From contig JAFYYJ010000104.1 in assembly GCA_017557605.1 (NCBI GenBank), positions 1-48,970 on the forward strand: a stretch of 48,970 nt of DNA. Reading direction: 5' to 3'. Under the pieces are notes generated by a model. That model saw only the letters and a list, made by a program, of their open reading frames with translations. It searched no databases and was not told the DNA's origin. Made by a program: the position numbers and the translations under genes. The first letter of the stretch is position 1; each line of letters opens with the position of its first letter. Origin of the DNA: Salinivirgaceae bacterium. GTDB lineage: Bacteria; Bacteroidota; Bacteroidia; Bacteroidales; SZUA-534. This document shows, piece after piece, positions 34,849 through 43,642 of this stretch.

Positions 34849-36186
34849 ATGGGCAATAAAATTCTTCAAAGAGCTTACTATATTATAATTCCTACATTGT
34901 TAATTGGCATATCATTAGGATATACCAATTTTAATATAGCTTTTGCCGCATTATTGCCTCTTTTGTTTATGACAAATCGGCACACTCTGGGCGTTTTCCT
35001 TACAATGTATGGAGGTCCTTTAGGCGGGGTTATTCGAGCGATGTACCCATCGCTACCAGTTTATGGTTTGCTGTTAAGGTTAATAGGTTTTATTCTTATT
35101 TGGGAATTAGTAGTTGACTTGTTCAGCAATAATTTGCGTTTTTTTGGGTTGATGGCTCTTCTTCTTGCTGTTTTTGGCATTTTTTATATGATTGGTCCAC
35201 AAGACGAGTGGGCAATTGACAAGTATTCCGCCATGTGCATAAATGGGTTCATAATGATTATTTGTTACTATGCATATTGCAGAAGTAATGTAATAGATGC
35301 CGAATGTTTATATAGGCTTTTAATTATAGCTGCTATTTGTATGTTTGCTTATGTGGTAGCAACCTTGAGCATAATACCTGGTCAAATTTATGATTACAAT
35401 TGGTTTCGCGAGCAATCGCTTTCTTTACGTAGAGAATATGAAGAATATGATGTGAACGTTGTGGTGGGTTATCAACACGTAGGGATGTTGCTTGCCTATG
35501 CAGTAACCATTGTTTTGTCACAAATAAAAATTAATAAACAAACAATCATATTATATGTTATATGCGGATTGCATGCATCATTGATGTCTGGATGTCGTCA
35601 AGCGGTTTTGGCAATTGTTATAGTGATAGCTCTTCGAATGGTTGTGTTTACAAAGAAAAACCTTCAACAAAGGATGTCTATGACTCGTATTTTAGGGACA
35701 TTTATTGGAATCAGTCTCTCGTATTATGCGATTAATTTTTTCTTTGAAAATGTGCAAAGTGATGTGATATCTTATACTTTGGAAGAAGGTGATTCAGGAA
35801 GGCAATCGTTGTTTTTATATGCATGGAATATTTTTTTGAATTACCCCATAATGGGAGCCGGTATTGGAGGATTTCATGCTATCACAGGTGAGGTTTGGCC
35901 TCATAATTTCTTTTTGGAAGCACTTTGTGAGACTGGTTTGGTAGGAACTACAATTATTGTCACCATAGCAATTGCAACCCTTGTTCGGAAACGTGTAGGA
36001 TTATTCTTTCTTACCGAATCTAATATGTTTTATTTTCTTGTAGTAATCACGTTGTTTATTCGTGTAATGGTAAGTAGTGATTTTACCGAAAGTATTGAAT
36101 TATATAGCGCGATATTAACAATACCAATTGCAGGCAGAATCATCTCGCAAACTGAAGAAAACGACAATGAATCACAGTACGTATAA
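34849..36186 (+). CDS. O-antigen polymerase/ligase-like membrane protein (Wzy)
   Basis: A 445-residue protein with about ten to eleven hydrophobic helices and a long periplasmic loop in the middle (about 195-225). GAGIGGFHAITGEVWPHNFFLEALCETGLVG is the WzyC/O-antigen ligase signature (HNxFLE...G.VG). In this locus it most likely polymerises the repeat units. ATG at 34849 is preferred to TTG at 34825. Confidence 0.85.
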   Translation: MGNKILQRAYYIIIPTLLIGISLGYTNFNIAFAALLPLLFMTNRHTLGVFLTMYGGPLGGVIRAMYPSLPVYGLLLRLIGFILIWELVVDLFSNNLRFFGLMALLLAVFGIFYMIGPQDEWAIDKYSAMCINGFIMIICYYAYCRSNVIDAECLYRLLIIAAICMFAYVVATLSIIPGQIYDYNWFREQSLSLRREYEEYDVNVVVGYQHVGMLLAYAVTIVLSQIKINKQTIILYVICGLHASLMSGCRQAVLAIVIVIALRMVVFTKKNLQQRMSMTRILGTFIGISLSYYAINFFFENVQSDVISYTLEEGDSGRQSLFLYAWNIFLNYPIMGAGIGGFHAITGEVWPHNFFLEALCETGLVGTTIIVTIAIATLVRKRVGLFFLTESNMFYFLVVITLFIRVMVSSDFTESIELYSAILTIPIAGRIISQTEENDNESQYV

Positions 36187-36190
36187 GATA

Positions 36191-37384
36191 ATGAGAAACA
36201 TACTAATGGTTACGCCATTGTATCCGTTGCCTACCAAAGAAAACAATTGTACATACGTCTGCCACTTTTTTACTCGTGAATGGGTGAAGATGGGCTATAA
36301 TGTGGTGGTTGTTCACACGCAGCCAATTCATTGTTGGATGTGGCATTTGGCGGTTAGATTATTTGGCAAACGATTGAGCAATTTTTTTGGTGGTGGGAAT
36401 TTCTATGCTCGCAAGATTAAACATACGGAGCATTATGTTATGGATGATGTGCCAGTGTATCGTGTACCCATTTATAAATTTATTCCACGGGGGCGTTACC
36501 CTGCCAAGTCTGTCGCCAAGTTGGTGAATGATGTTCATAAGATATTAAACGGTCTCGACTTCGTGCCAGACGTAATTGTGGGACACATGACCGCAATTGA
36601 AATCATTCCTGAAATTAACAAAAAATATCATACAAAAACGTGTATGGTTGCCCATGGCGTTTTAAACAAAATTAAGGAGCGTTATCCTGATTGGGAAGCA
36701 ATGATTGACAGTTATGACTCTTGGGGGTTTCGCGCAATACCCATTAAAGCGGCTTTTGAGAAAAAGTTTAAAGAAGTGAAAAAACCATTTTGCTGTTATA
36801 GCGGTATTCCCGAAAGGTTTTTATCTAATCAAAACACGCACACATTCGATAAACCATTAAGTAGGTTTCTGTATATTGGAGATTTAATAGCGCGAAAGCA
36901 TCCTATTTCATTATTGCAAGCATTGCCCGTTTGTGGAGGTGATTATTGCATCAAATATTTAGGAGAGGGGGCAGAACGTGGTCAATTGGAAAAGTATATT
37001 AAAGAACACAACCTTAACAAGCATGTGGAATTGGTGGGGAGAGTGAATCGAGACCTTGTAACAAACTATCTTGATGAGGCCGAATGTTTTATTATGATAA
37101 GTAGCGGCGAGGCATACGGATTGGTATATTTGGAGGCGATGGCAAGAGGTTGTATAACAGTTGCATCACGAAATGAAGGGTTTGATGGAATAATTAAAGA
37201 TGGTGAGAATGGATTTCTATGCGAGGCTGGTAACCCCGAAGAATTAAAGTCTATCATAAATAAGATAAATGCATTAACACCAAAAGAACGGTTGGAAATA
37301 TCAGAAAAAGGATTAAAAACAGCACGAAACATGACAGATTATTTGATGGCAAGAGAATATGTGGAAAACCTTGAAAAAATTTAA
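36191..37384 (+). CDS. Glycosyltransferase family 4
   Basis: A 397-residue GT-B retaining glycosyltransferase. MVTPLYPLP begins the acceptor domain; the donor domain has YIGDLIARKHP, YLGEGAERGQLE, and the EX7E motif SGEAYGLVYLEAMARG. ATG at 36191 lies four bases after the polymerase stop and precedes the typical first strand; upstream ATG at 36167 and an earlier start would overlap the polymerase gene. Donor and acceptor unknown. It is followed by a GT2 three bases later. Confidence 0.87.
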   Translation: MRNILMVTPLYPLPTKENNCTYVCHFFTREWVKMGYNVVVVHTQPIHCWMWHLAVRLFGKRLSNFFGGGNFYARKIKHTEHYVMDDVPVYRVPIYKFIPRGRYPAKSVAKLVNDVHKILNGLDFVPDVIVGHMTAIEIIPEINKKYHTKTCMVAHGVLNKIKERYPDWEAMIDSYDSWGFRAIPIKAAFEKKFKEVKKPFCCYSGIPERFLSNQNTHTFDKPLSRFLYIGDLIARKHPISLLQALPVCGGDYCIKYLGEGAERGQLEKYIKEHNLNKHVELVGRVNRDLVTNYLDEAECFIMISSGEAYGLVYLEAMARGCITVASRNEGFDGIIKDGENGFLCEAGNPEELKSIINKINALTPKERLEISEKGLKTARNMTDYLMAREYVENLEKI

Positions 37385-37387
37385 TTG

Positions 37388-38308
37388 ATGATGGACAAGC
37401 CAAGATTATCGGTATATGTGATTACATACAATCAAGAGGATGTGATACGGCGCACAATGGATTCTTTGTTGAGTCAGAAGGATTATATTTATGAAATTTG
37501 CATTAACGATGATTGCTCAAAAGACCATACGTTTGAAATATTGCAAGAGTATCAACGGCAATATCCCGAAATAGTTAAGCCAGTTCAAAACGAACATAAT
37601 CTTGGCATTTTTGAAAATTTGGAAAGGGTAATGGTTCGGCTAACAGGAGATATGGTATATCAATTATCGGGAGACGATGTGTGTCCGGATGGCTATTTAA
37701 AAGCCGTATTCGATTATATTGAACGGGAGAGAATCGACTGGGGAAAAGAGTTGTTCTGTATCTATGGTGATTATATGGAAATAGAGCCAGATGGGAGCTC
37801 TATCGTTTTTACTAATAAGCTCGTAAAAAAGCACAATGTTTTGAAACTCAGGTTGCGAAAACTAGTAAGTAATAGAAGCGCTTGCTTTTCAAAAAAAATA
37901 CTTGATAAATTTGAAAAAGTTAGTGATGGCCATTCTTTTAGTGCTGAATCCGTGCAAGATACGCAGCTGGCATTGTTTGCCGAGAATAATTATTATATTC
38001 CGGTTTTAGGTAATAAATATTATGCAGGAATAGGGATTAGTTCTCGAATGAGTGAAGAAGAGCATCGGGAAAACATCTTTGAAGGATATAATCGAATGGT
38101 TGATTTTGTTAGCCACCATGGTTATTCTATTGATAAGAAAGACCTTGCATTTATAGAGTTCTTGAAAGCTTATAGCACAGGCCATAAAAAAATGGCTATC
38201 CGTTATTATTTTGCAAGCATTGATTTTTCACTAGGATTGAAAGGATTGGGGTTAGATAGGATTTTTTTTGTTATAAAAAAGAAAGTGCGCAAAAAACAAC
38301 ATTGGTAA
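37388..38308 (+). CDS. Glycosyltransferase family 2
   Basis: A 306-residue GT-A inverting glycosyltransferase. SVYVITYNQEDVIRRTMDSLL opens the Rossmann-like domain; CINDDCSKD holds the nucleotide-binding aspartates, and LSGDDVCPDGYL is the DxD-like metal site. The C-terminal part has no membrane helix. Two adjacent ATGs (37388 and 37391) are equally likely starts. Confidence 0.88.
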   Translation: MMDKPRLSVYVITYNQEDVIRRTMDSLLSQKDYIYEICINDDCSKDHTFEILQEYQRQYPEIVKPVQNEHNLGIFENLERVMVRLTGDMVYQLSGDDVCPDGYLKAVFDYIERERIDWGKELFCIYGDYMEIEPDGSSIVFTNKLVKKHNVLKLRLRKLVSNRSACFSKKILDKFEKVSDGHSFSAESVQDTQLALFAENNYYIPVLGNKYYAGIGISSRMSEEEHRENIFEGYNRMVDFVSHHGYSIDKKDLAFIEFLKAYSTGHKKMAIRYYFASIDFSLGLKGLGLDRIFFVIKKKVRKKQHW

Positions 38309-38351
38309 TACTTTAGGGCGAGAAAACCATTTGACCCCAAACAATAGTTAG

Positions 38352-38371
38352 AAACAAGTGTTGGCTTGTTT
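38352..38371 (+). other. Small hairpin in the 148-base gap
   Basis: AAACAAG-TGTTGG-CTTGTTT forms a seven-pair stem with no T-run behind it, in the 148-base gap between two glycosyltransferase genes. It may attenuate transcription or stabilise RNA. Otherwise the gap shows no features. Confidence 0.3.
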
Positions 38372-38456
38372 GACAGATAATATCTTGCTTAATAAACAAT
38401 CAATATTTATAAAAAAAACAACAAACATTTAAGTTACTTATAACATACAAAACATT

Positions 38457-39503
38457 ATGATTAAGGTAATGTATGCTACAATTTTTGGAATGGAACACTT
38501 GCGTTCGCTGCCCTCTAATTTTTCTTATTATTTGACACAGATAGAGAAAGATTCTCGGTTTAAGGTTGGGCTAATAAACCCAAATGATTTTAAAGGTAAT
38601 CTATTTGTAAAAACAATAAGAATGGTCAAATATATTCGCAAGATAAGACCTGACATTTTATATTTAACTTTATGGCAAGGGTATAACAATCTTGTTTTAG
38701 CAAAAATACTGCGATTGATTGACTGCAAAATTGTTATTTGGAAATTTACACATTGTATTGAAGGAACAAACATAATATCACGTTTTTTTTTCAAGAAATT
38801 GTATTGGCCTAGTATTAATCGTATTTATATGATGTTTGACAATCATACCGATGACGCATTAAAAAAACATTTAGTAAAAAAATCTCAAATAGTTACTTTG
38901 AGCAGGGGGGCAGATGTCCGTTGGTATTCTATGTTTCAGAAAGATAAGGCAAGGCAACCATTCCGATTAATTGCCACAGGTCAAGACCACAGGGATTATG
39001 AAACTTTAGCAAGGGCTTGTGAAGAAACTTGCACAAAGTGTGAAATAATAACATTCAGGTATAAATCTTATTTAGAGGTAGCAGAAAAATTCAAAAATTC
39101 GGAATGGGTTCATTTTACTTTTTTAAAAGATGGATACAGTTTAAAATCATATAGATATGTGGTTGAAGAAGTTTCCAAGTCATCTGTTATGGCAATTTGT
39201 TGTGAGAAATTACCTTATGGGGCTGGGTATACAAATATTGTGGAATGTCTTGCATTTCAATTACCAATTTTGCAAACACTTAACCCTGATGTTCATTTAG
39301 ACCCCGAAAAAGAAGGAATAGGGTTTTCCATACAACCTTATGATGTAGCAGAATGGAAGAATAGGATTATACAACTTAAGCAAGATAAAATGCTTAGAGA
39401 TAATATGTCTAATAGAATATGTTCTTTACTTAATGGCGAATATAATTCTAATGCTACAACTAATTATATAACAGATGATTTTTTATCCTTAGTTAATAAC
39501 TAA
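38457..39503 (+). CDS. GT-B-like glycosyltransferase, 348 aa
   Basis: A soluble 348-residue protein. The N-terminus follows a Rossmann fold and KIRPDILYLTLWQGYNNLVLAKIL resembles GT4 acceptor domains. The second half has SRGADVRWY, RLIATGQDHRDYETLARA and GAGYTNIVECLAFQLPILQT, which are in the place of the usual EX7E region, though only one of the two glutamates is clear. Probably a divergent GT4. It starts the second half of the AT-rich glycan block. Confidence 0.72.
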   Translation: MIKVMYATIFGMEHLRSLPSNFSYYLTQIEKDSRFKVGLINPNDFKGNLFVKTIRMVKYIRKIRPDILYLTLWQGYNNLVLAKILRLIDCKIVIWKFTHCIEGTNIISRFFFKKLYWPSINRIYMMFDNHTDDALKKHLVKKSQIVTLSRGADVRWYSMFQKDKARQPFRLIATGQDHRDYETLARACEETCTKCEIITFRYKSYLEVAEKFKNSEWVHFTFLKDGYSLKSYRYVVEEVSKSSVMAICCEKLPYGAGYTNIVECLAFQLPILQTLNPDVHLDPEKEGIGFSIQPYDVAEWKNRIIQLKQDKMLRDNMSNRICSLLNGEYNSNATTNYITDDFLSLVNN

Positions 39504-39515
39504 ATACTTATACAT

Positions 39516-40649
39516 ATGAATATTTTGATAACAGGCGGCGCTGGTTTTATCGGTTCCAATGTGGCTTTAGAATTAGTTAAAAAAGGGTACCATGTTACAG
39601 TAATGGATTCATTGTCTCCACAAATTCATGGCGATAATCCAGAACAAACATCCCCCTTGTACCAATCCATAAAGAATAAAGTTACATTTATTAAAGGCTC
39701 TGTAACTTCTCGTGCAGATTGGCAGCAAGCTCTTGAGGGGCAAAATGTAGTAATTCATTTGGCGGCAGAAACAGGGACGGGGCAATCCATGTATGAAATT
39801 GAGAAGTATGTTAATGTCAATATTGGTGGAACTGCGTTGTTGTTAGATTTGCTGACCAATACAAAACATCAGGTTAAACGAGTTCTTGTTGCAGAATCAC
39901 GAGCTATATATGGTGAGGGAAAATACAAGTGTCATGATTGTGGCGAGGTATATCCAGTTGCGCGCAATGATGAAAATATGGCAAAAGGCATCTTTGAGTG
40001 CCATTGCCCCAAATGCGGCGGAGTGGTATCGTTAGTGGCGACAACGGAAGACAGCACTATTCATCCCACATCCATATATGGTATTAGTAAGCAAGTGCAA
40101 GGGCAAATGGTACATCTTGTATGTAAGTCTATTGGTGTGGAATCTGTATCTTTCCGCTATCAGAACGTTTATGGACCAGGGCAGTCTCTGACCAATCCGT
40201 ATACAGGAATCTTAAGCATTTTTTCCACTCGAATAAAGAATCATAATTCCATTAACATTTTTGAAGATGGAAAAGAAAGCAGGGACTTTGTATTCATTGA
40301 TGATGTGGTTGATGCCACCATTAAAGGCTTGGAAGTGCCTGCGGCAACAGGTCATGTGTTTAATATAGGAACAGGAGTGGCCACAGATGTTCTTACTGTA
40401 GCAAAAACTTTATGCAATAAGTATAATATTGATGTGCCTATCATAGTTAGTGGAAATTATAGGTTAGGAGACATTAGACATAATTATGCAGATATTTCCC
40501 TTGCAAGAGAGATTCTTGGTTTTGAACCTCTTTGGAGTTTCGAGGATGGAATAGAACAATTTGTGAAATGGGCAAACAAACAAAATATTCAAGAAGATAA
40601 GTATGAGCACTCCATTGAAGAAATGAAAAAGAGGGGGCTATACAAGTAA
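39516..40649 (+). CDS. NAD-dependent sugar epimerase with zinc-ribbon insertion
   Basis: A 377-residue extended SDR. GGAGFIGSNV is the NAD-binding motif, HLAAETGTG follows, and YGISK is the catalytic YxxxK. Between them is a CHDC...CHCPKC insertion (about residues 139-167) that should bind zinc. The same insertion occurs in dTDP-L-rhamnose 4-epimerase-type enzymes, so a 6-deoxyhexose epimerase is possible. C-terminal residues GTGVATDVLTVAK and RLGDIRHNYADISLA are normal for the family. Substrate not certain. Confidence 0.87.
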   Translation: MNILITGGAGFIGSNVALELVKKGYHVTVMDSLSPQIHGDNPEQTSPLYQSIKNKVTFIKGSVTSRADWQQALEGQNVVIHLAAETGTGQSMYEIEKYVNVNIGGTALLLDLLTNTKHQVKRVLVAESRAIYGEGKYKCHDCGEVYPVARNDENMAKGIFECHCPKCGGVVSLVATTEDSTIHPTSIYGISKQVQGQMVHLVCKSIGVESVSFRYQNVYGPGQSLTNPYTGILSIFSTRIKNHNSINIFEDGKESRDFVFIDDVVDATIKGLEVPAATGHVFNIGTGVATDVLTVAKTLCNKYNIDVPIIVSGNYRLGDIRHNYADISLAREILGFEPLWSFEDGIEQFVKWANKQNIQEDKYEHSIEEMKKRGLYK

Positions 40650-40717
40650 CTATTTTTAATACAGTTTATGATAAGAAACTAATGTGGAATTATTAAGTGT
40701 GCATCAATAATATAATA

Positions 40718-41296
40718 ATGATGACTTGGAGAGAATGTAAATCGTTAATTGTTCAAGATTTAACCAGATGTGTAGAGGGGAGAAAAACCATTACTTTGAT
40801 AAGATATTTGATAACAAATTCTTCTTTTAAAATTTGTTTTTGGTTTCGCATCGGCACGTATCTTCAAAAAAAAAATCTTGGATTATTTTATTTTTTTGTG
40901 TATTGGCATTATAAGCAATTGATGTATAAAACAGGAATTCAATTGCCAATAGGAACAAAAGTAGGAGGAGGCCTTAGATTCAATCATTTCGGAAATATTG
41001 TAGTAAATAAAAACGCGACTATTGGAAAAAATGCTACCATATATAATGGGGTAACAATTGGTGTTAATCTAAATCCTGATGAGAAAGAAGTGCCACCGGT
41101 TATTGGCGATAATGTTGTTTTATGTGCTGGAGCAAAGGTTATAGGTGATGTTCGTATAGGCAACGGCAGTGTTATAGGTGCAAATGCGGTTGTTGTAAAA
41201 GACATACAAGAAGATTCTGTTGCTGTGGGTGTCCCGGCGAAAAGAATATCAAATAGAGGCTTTGAATATGTGGAATTGTATATAAAGCACAAATAA
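40718..41296 (+). CDS. Serine-acetyltransferase-like left-handed helix acyltransferase
   Basis: A 192-residue protein with an N-terminal helical part and a hexapeptide-repeat domain (GGGLRFNHFGNIVV, IGKNATIYNGVTIG, IGDNVVLCAGAKVIG, VGVPAKRIS). It resembles CysE-type enzymes found in capsule loci (EpsC/WcaB), which O-acetylate sugars instead of serine. Start codons at 40718 and 40721 are possible; the GTG at 40697 is less likely. Its stop overlaps the start of the next gene by one base. Confidence 0.85.
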   Translation: MMTWRECKSLIVQDLTRCVEGRKTITLIRYLITNSSFKICFWFRIGTYLQKKNLGLFYFFVYWHYKQLMYKTGIQLPIGTKVGGGLRFNHFGNIVVNKNATIGKNATIYNGVTIGVNLNPDEKEVPPVIGDNVVLCAGAKVIGDVRIGNGSVIGANAVVVKDIQEDSVAVGVPAKRISNRGFEYVELYIKHK

Positions 41297-42399
41297 TGAT
41301 ACAAAACGATAGTTCCCATATTCTTTTTATCGCCCCGTTCCCGCCTCCGGTACATGGCTCGGCCATGGTTAGCCAGCAGATACGTGATAGCCATGTTATA
41401 AACAATGCTTTTCGGTGTGATTATGTCAACCTTTCCACTTCGCGCCGGATGGACGAGATTGGCAAGCGTAGTGCCGTTAAGTTGTGGCGTATGGTTTCGG
41501 CATTTATAAAGACATTCTGGCTATTATTAACGCGGCGTTATGCGCTATGCTATTTGGCCATAACCTGCCATGGCGGTGGATTTATGAAAGACGCGCCGTT
41601 TGTGTTGCTATGCAAACTATTTAGACGCAAAATTATTATCCACCAGCATAACAAAGGCATGGATGCCGATGTCGATAGGTGGCCGTACCGTTGGTTGTTG
41701 CCGTTGGTGTATAAAAAAGCAAAGGTGATATTGCTGTCGTGGCTTTTGTATCCCGATATTGAAAGGGTAGTGCTGAGAGAGAATGTTGTTGTCTGCCCCA
41801 ACGGAATAAAAGTGAGCAACAATGTGCCGTTGCCGAAAGCAGAGAACACTGTGCCACATTTCCTGTTCTTAAGCAATCTTATCGAGAGCAAAGGAGTGTT
41901 TGTGCTGTTAGGTGCATTGGAAATACTTGCCCGTAAAGGGCAGTCGTTTTATTGCGATTTTGTTGGCGGTGAAACCAAAGAGATTGACAGCGAGCGGTTT
42001 ACTGTTGAGGTTAACCGCCGCAATTTAGGCCGTCAGGTGATATATCACGGTCGTAAGTATGGGGTCGAGAAAGATGCTTTTTTTCAGCAGAGCGATGTTT
42101 TTGTTTTCCCCACCTATTATGGCAACGAGTGTTTCCCGTTGGTTTTACTTGAAGCAATGGCGCACCAATTGCCAATAGTAACTACCAACGAGGGCGGTAT
42201 TCCCGATGTGGTTCAAGATGGTGTAAATGGAATAATATGTGAGCGCCAAAATGCCCAAGCCGTTGCCGCCGCCTTGGAGCGCCTGGCCAATAATTCCGTC
42301 CTTCGCTACCAAATGGGCGCCGCCGGCCGCAAGCGATTGCTTGAAGAGTTTACCGAGGAAATGTTTTTGGAGAGGATGAGGGAGATATTAAAAGGTTAG
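41296..42399 (+). CDS. Glycosyltransferase family 4
   Basis: A 367-residue GT-B enzyme. FIAPFPPPVHGSAMVSQQI starts the acceptor domain; a basic, hydrophobic segment (RRYALCYLAI, LLCKLFRRKIIIHQHN) follows; the donor domain has FLSNLIESKGVFVLL, a GR region and EX7E in NECFPLVLLEAMAHQLPIVTTNEGG. TAATG overlap with the previous gene. GC is higher here than in the block before it. A 235-base regulatory gap follows. Confidence 0.9.
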   Translation: MIQNDSSHILFIAPFPPPVHGSAMVSQQIRDSHVINNAFRCDYVNLSTSRRMDEIGKRSAVKLWRMVSAFIKTFWLLLTRRYALCYLAITCHGGGFMKDAPFVLLCKLFRRKIIIHQHNKGMDADVDRWPYRWLLPLVYKKAKVILLSWLLYPDIERVVLRENVVVCPNGIKVSNNVPLPKAENTVPHFLFLSNLIESKGVFVLLGALEILARKGQSFYCDFVGGETKEIDSERFTVEVNRRNLGRQVIYHGRKYGVEKDAFFQQSDVFVFPTYYGNECFPLVLLEAMAHQLPIVTTNEGGIPDVVQDGVNGIICERQNAQAVAAALERLANNSVLRYQMGAAGRKRLLEEFTEEMFLERMREILKG

Positions 42400-42463
42400 A
42401 GTTTAGAGTTTAGAGTTGAAAGTTTATAGTTTAGGGGTTGTAAGTATGGAGTAAAAACTCAAA

Positions 42464-42506
42464 TATCTAAAAAAATGCTGATAAATCATGTTTATCTAAA
42501 AAAATG
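42464..42506 (+). repeat. Direct repeat TATCTAAAAAAATG
   Basis: The 14-base string TATCTAAAAAAATG occurs at 42464-42477 and 42493-42506, and the second copy is followed by TAGATA, which makes a six-base inverted repeat with TATCTA. It is upstream of the ATPase promoter. Confidence 0.7.
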
Positions 42507-42569
42507 TAGATATTTTGATGGTTGTCATTGCTCACGACTCAAGGCGGACTTGGGGTTGAATATGGATAG

Positions 42570-42598
42570 ATTTAGCTGACTAAATGTGTGAAATTTAG
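42570..42598 (+). promoter_or_regulatory. Operator-like ATTTAG half-sites
   Basis: ATTTAG-CTGA-CTAAAT is a perfect inverted repeat (42570-42585), and a third half-site ATTTAG is at 42593-42598, just before the -7 box. The spacing suits a dimeric repressor, but no regulator gene is known in the window. Confidence 0.45.
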
Positions 42599-42608
42599 CA
42601 ATTACGTT

Positions 42609-42616
42609 TAAATTTG
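42609..42616 (+). promoter_or_regulatory. -7 box for the ATPase-nuclease pair
   Basis: TAAATTTG is a perfect TAnnTTTG match 18 bases before the ATG at 42635, so this pair has its own promoter inside the glycan locus. Confidence 0.55.
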
Positions 42617-42634
42617 TAACAAATAATCTGAAAT

Positions 42635-43642
42635 ATGATAAAAAGCATCAAATTGACATCGTTTGGCCCGATTAGCAATGCGGATTGTAATGGGTTTGGG
42701 CAAATAAATTTGTTTATTGGTCATAATGGAAGTGGCAAGACGTTCTTGTTAAAGTCGCTTTATGCTGCATTGAAAACGGTTGAGGCATATAAACGTGGGA
42801 AGGAGCAACGTAGCGAAAAAGAAATTCTTTCGGACAAGCTATATTGGACATTCCAAGCCCCAACATTGGGCGAATTAGTTAAAAAGGGTGACAACAATTT
42901 ACACTTTTCAATGAAAAGTGACACGGGCGAATCATTTTCGTTCTCTTTTGGAAATTCTACAATCAAGAGTGTCGCGTCAATTACCAATAGTTTCGAACCA
43001 AAGTTGGACAATACCATTTTTCTGCCAGCAAAAGAGATATTGTCTTTACGAGATGTGATATTGGAGGCTCGCGAGAATTTCACCGCCTTTGGATTTGACG
43101 ATTGTTATTATGATTTGGCAAAAGCATTGCGCCCGACAACCAAAGGCCGAAATGTGAAAAGTTTTTCTGATGCAAGGAAAAAACTCGACGAGGTAATTGG
43201 AGGTCGCATAGGATATGATGAGAAGCAAAAAACTTGGTTTTTCTATGGTGAAAACAACCGGAAATATGACATGTCAATTACGAGTGAGGGGATTAAGAAG
43301 ATATCCATTCTCGATGCGCTTCTTGGAAATCATTATCTTTCAAAAGGCAGCGTGGTAATTATTGATGAGGCGGAAGCAAATTTGCATCCCGAGATGATTG
43401 CAAAGTTTTTGGACATCGTTTATCTTCTTGCTAAAGGCGGATTGCAATTCTTCATTTCCACCCATTCGTATTTTGTAATTAAAAAGCTATATATATTGGC
43501 TCAACAACAAAAAATGAGCATACCCACATGGTCGTTCGAAAACAGTGAGGCACAACGCTTTGATTTGAAGGATGAAATGCCGGAAAACGCCATAGTGAAT
43601 GAAAGCATACGTCTTTACAAAGAAGAGATTGGTGTGTTATGA
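42635..43642 (+). CDS. OLD/RecF-like AAA ATPase
   Basis: A 335-residue SMC/OLD-type ATPase. IKLTSFGPISNADC and INLFIGHNGSGKTF (Walker A, about residues 27-36) open it; TSEGIKKISIL (about 220) is in the place of the ABC signature; SVVIIDEAEANLHPE is Walker B with D-box, and FFISTHSYFVIKK is the H-switch. There is only a short insertion and no TOPRIM domain, so the nuclease function lies in the partner gene, which starts four bases before its stop. Such paired ATPases occur in many anti-phage systems; this one is not one I can name. Confidence 0.88.
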   Translation: MIKSIKLTSFGPISNADCNGFGQINLFIGHNGSGKTFLLKSLYAALKTVEAYKRGKEQRSEKEILSDKLYWTFQAPTLGELVKKGDNNLHFSMKSDTGESFSFSFGNSTIKSVASITNSFEPKLDNTIFLPAKEILSLRDVILEARENFTAFGFDDCYYDLAKALRPTTKGRNVKSFSDARKKLDEVIGGRIGYDEKQKTWFFYGENNRKYDMSITSEGIKKISILDALLGNHYLSKGSVVIIDEAEANLHPEMIAKFLDIVYLLAKGGLQFFISTHSYFVIKKLYILAQQQKMSIPTWSFENSEAQRFDLKDEMPENAIVNESIRLYKEEIGVL

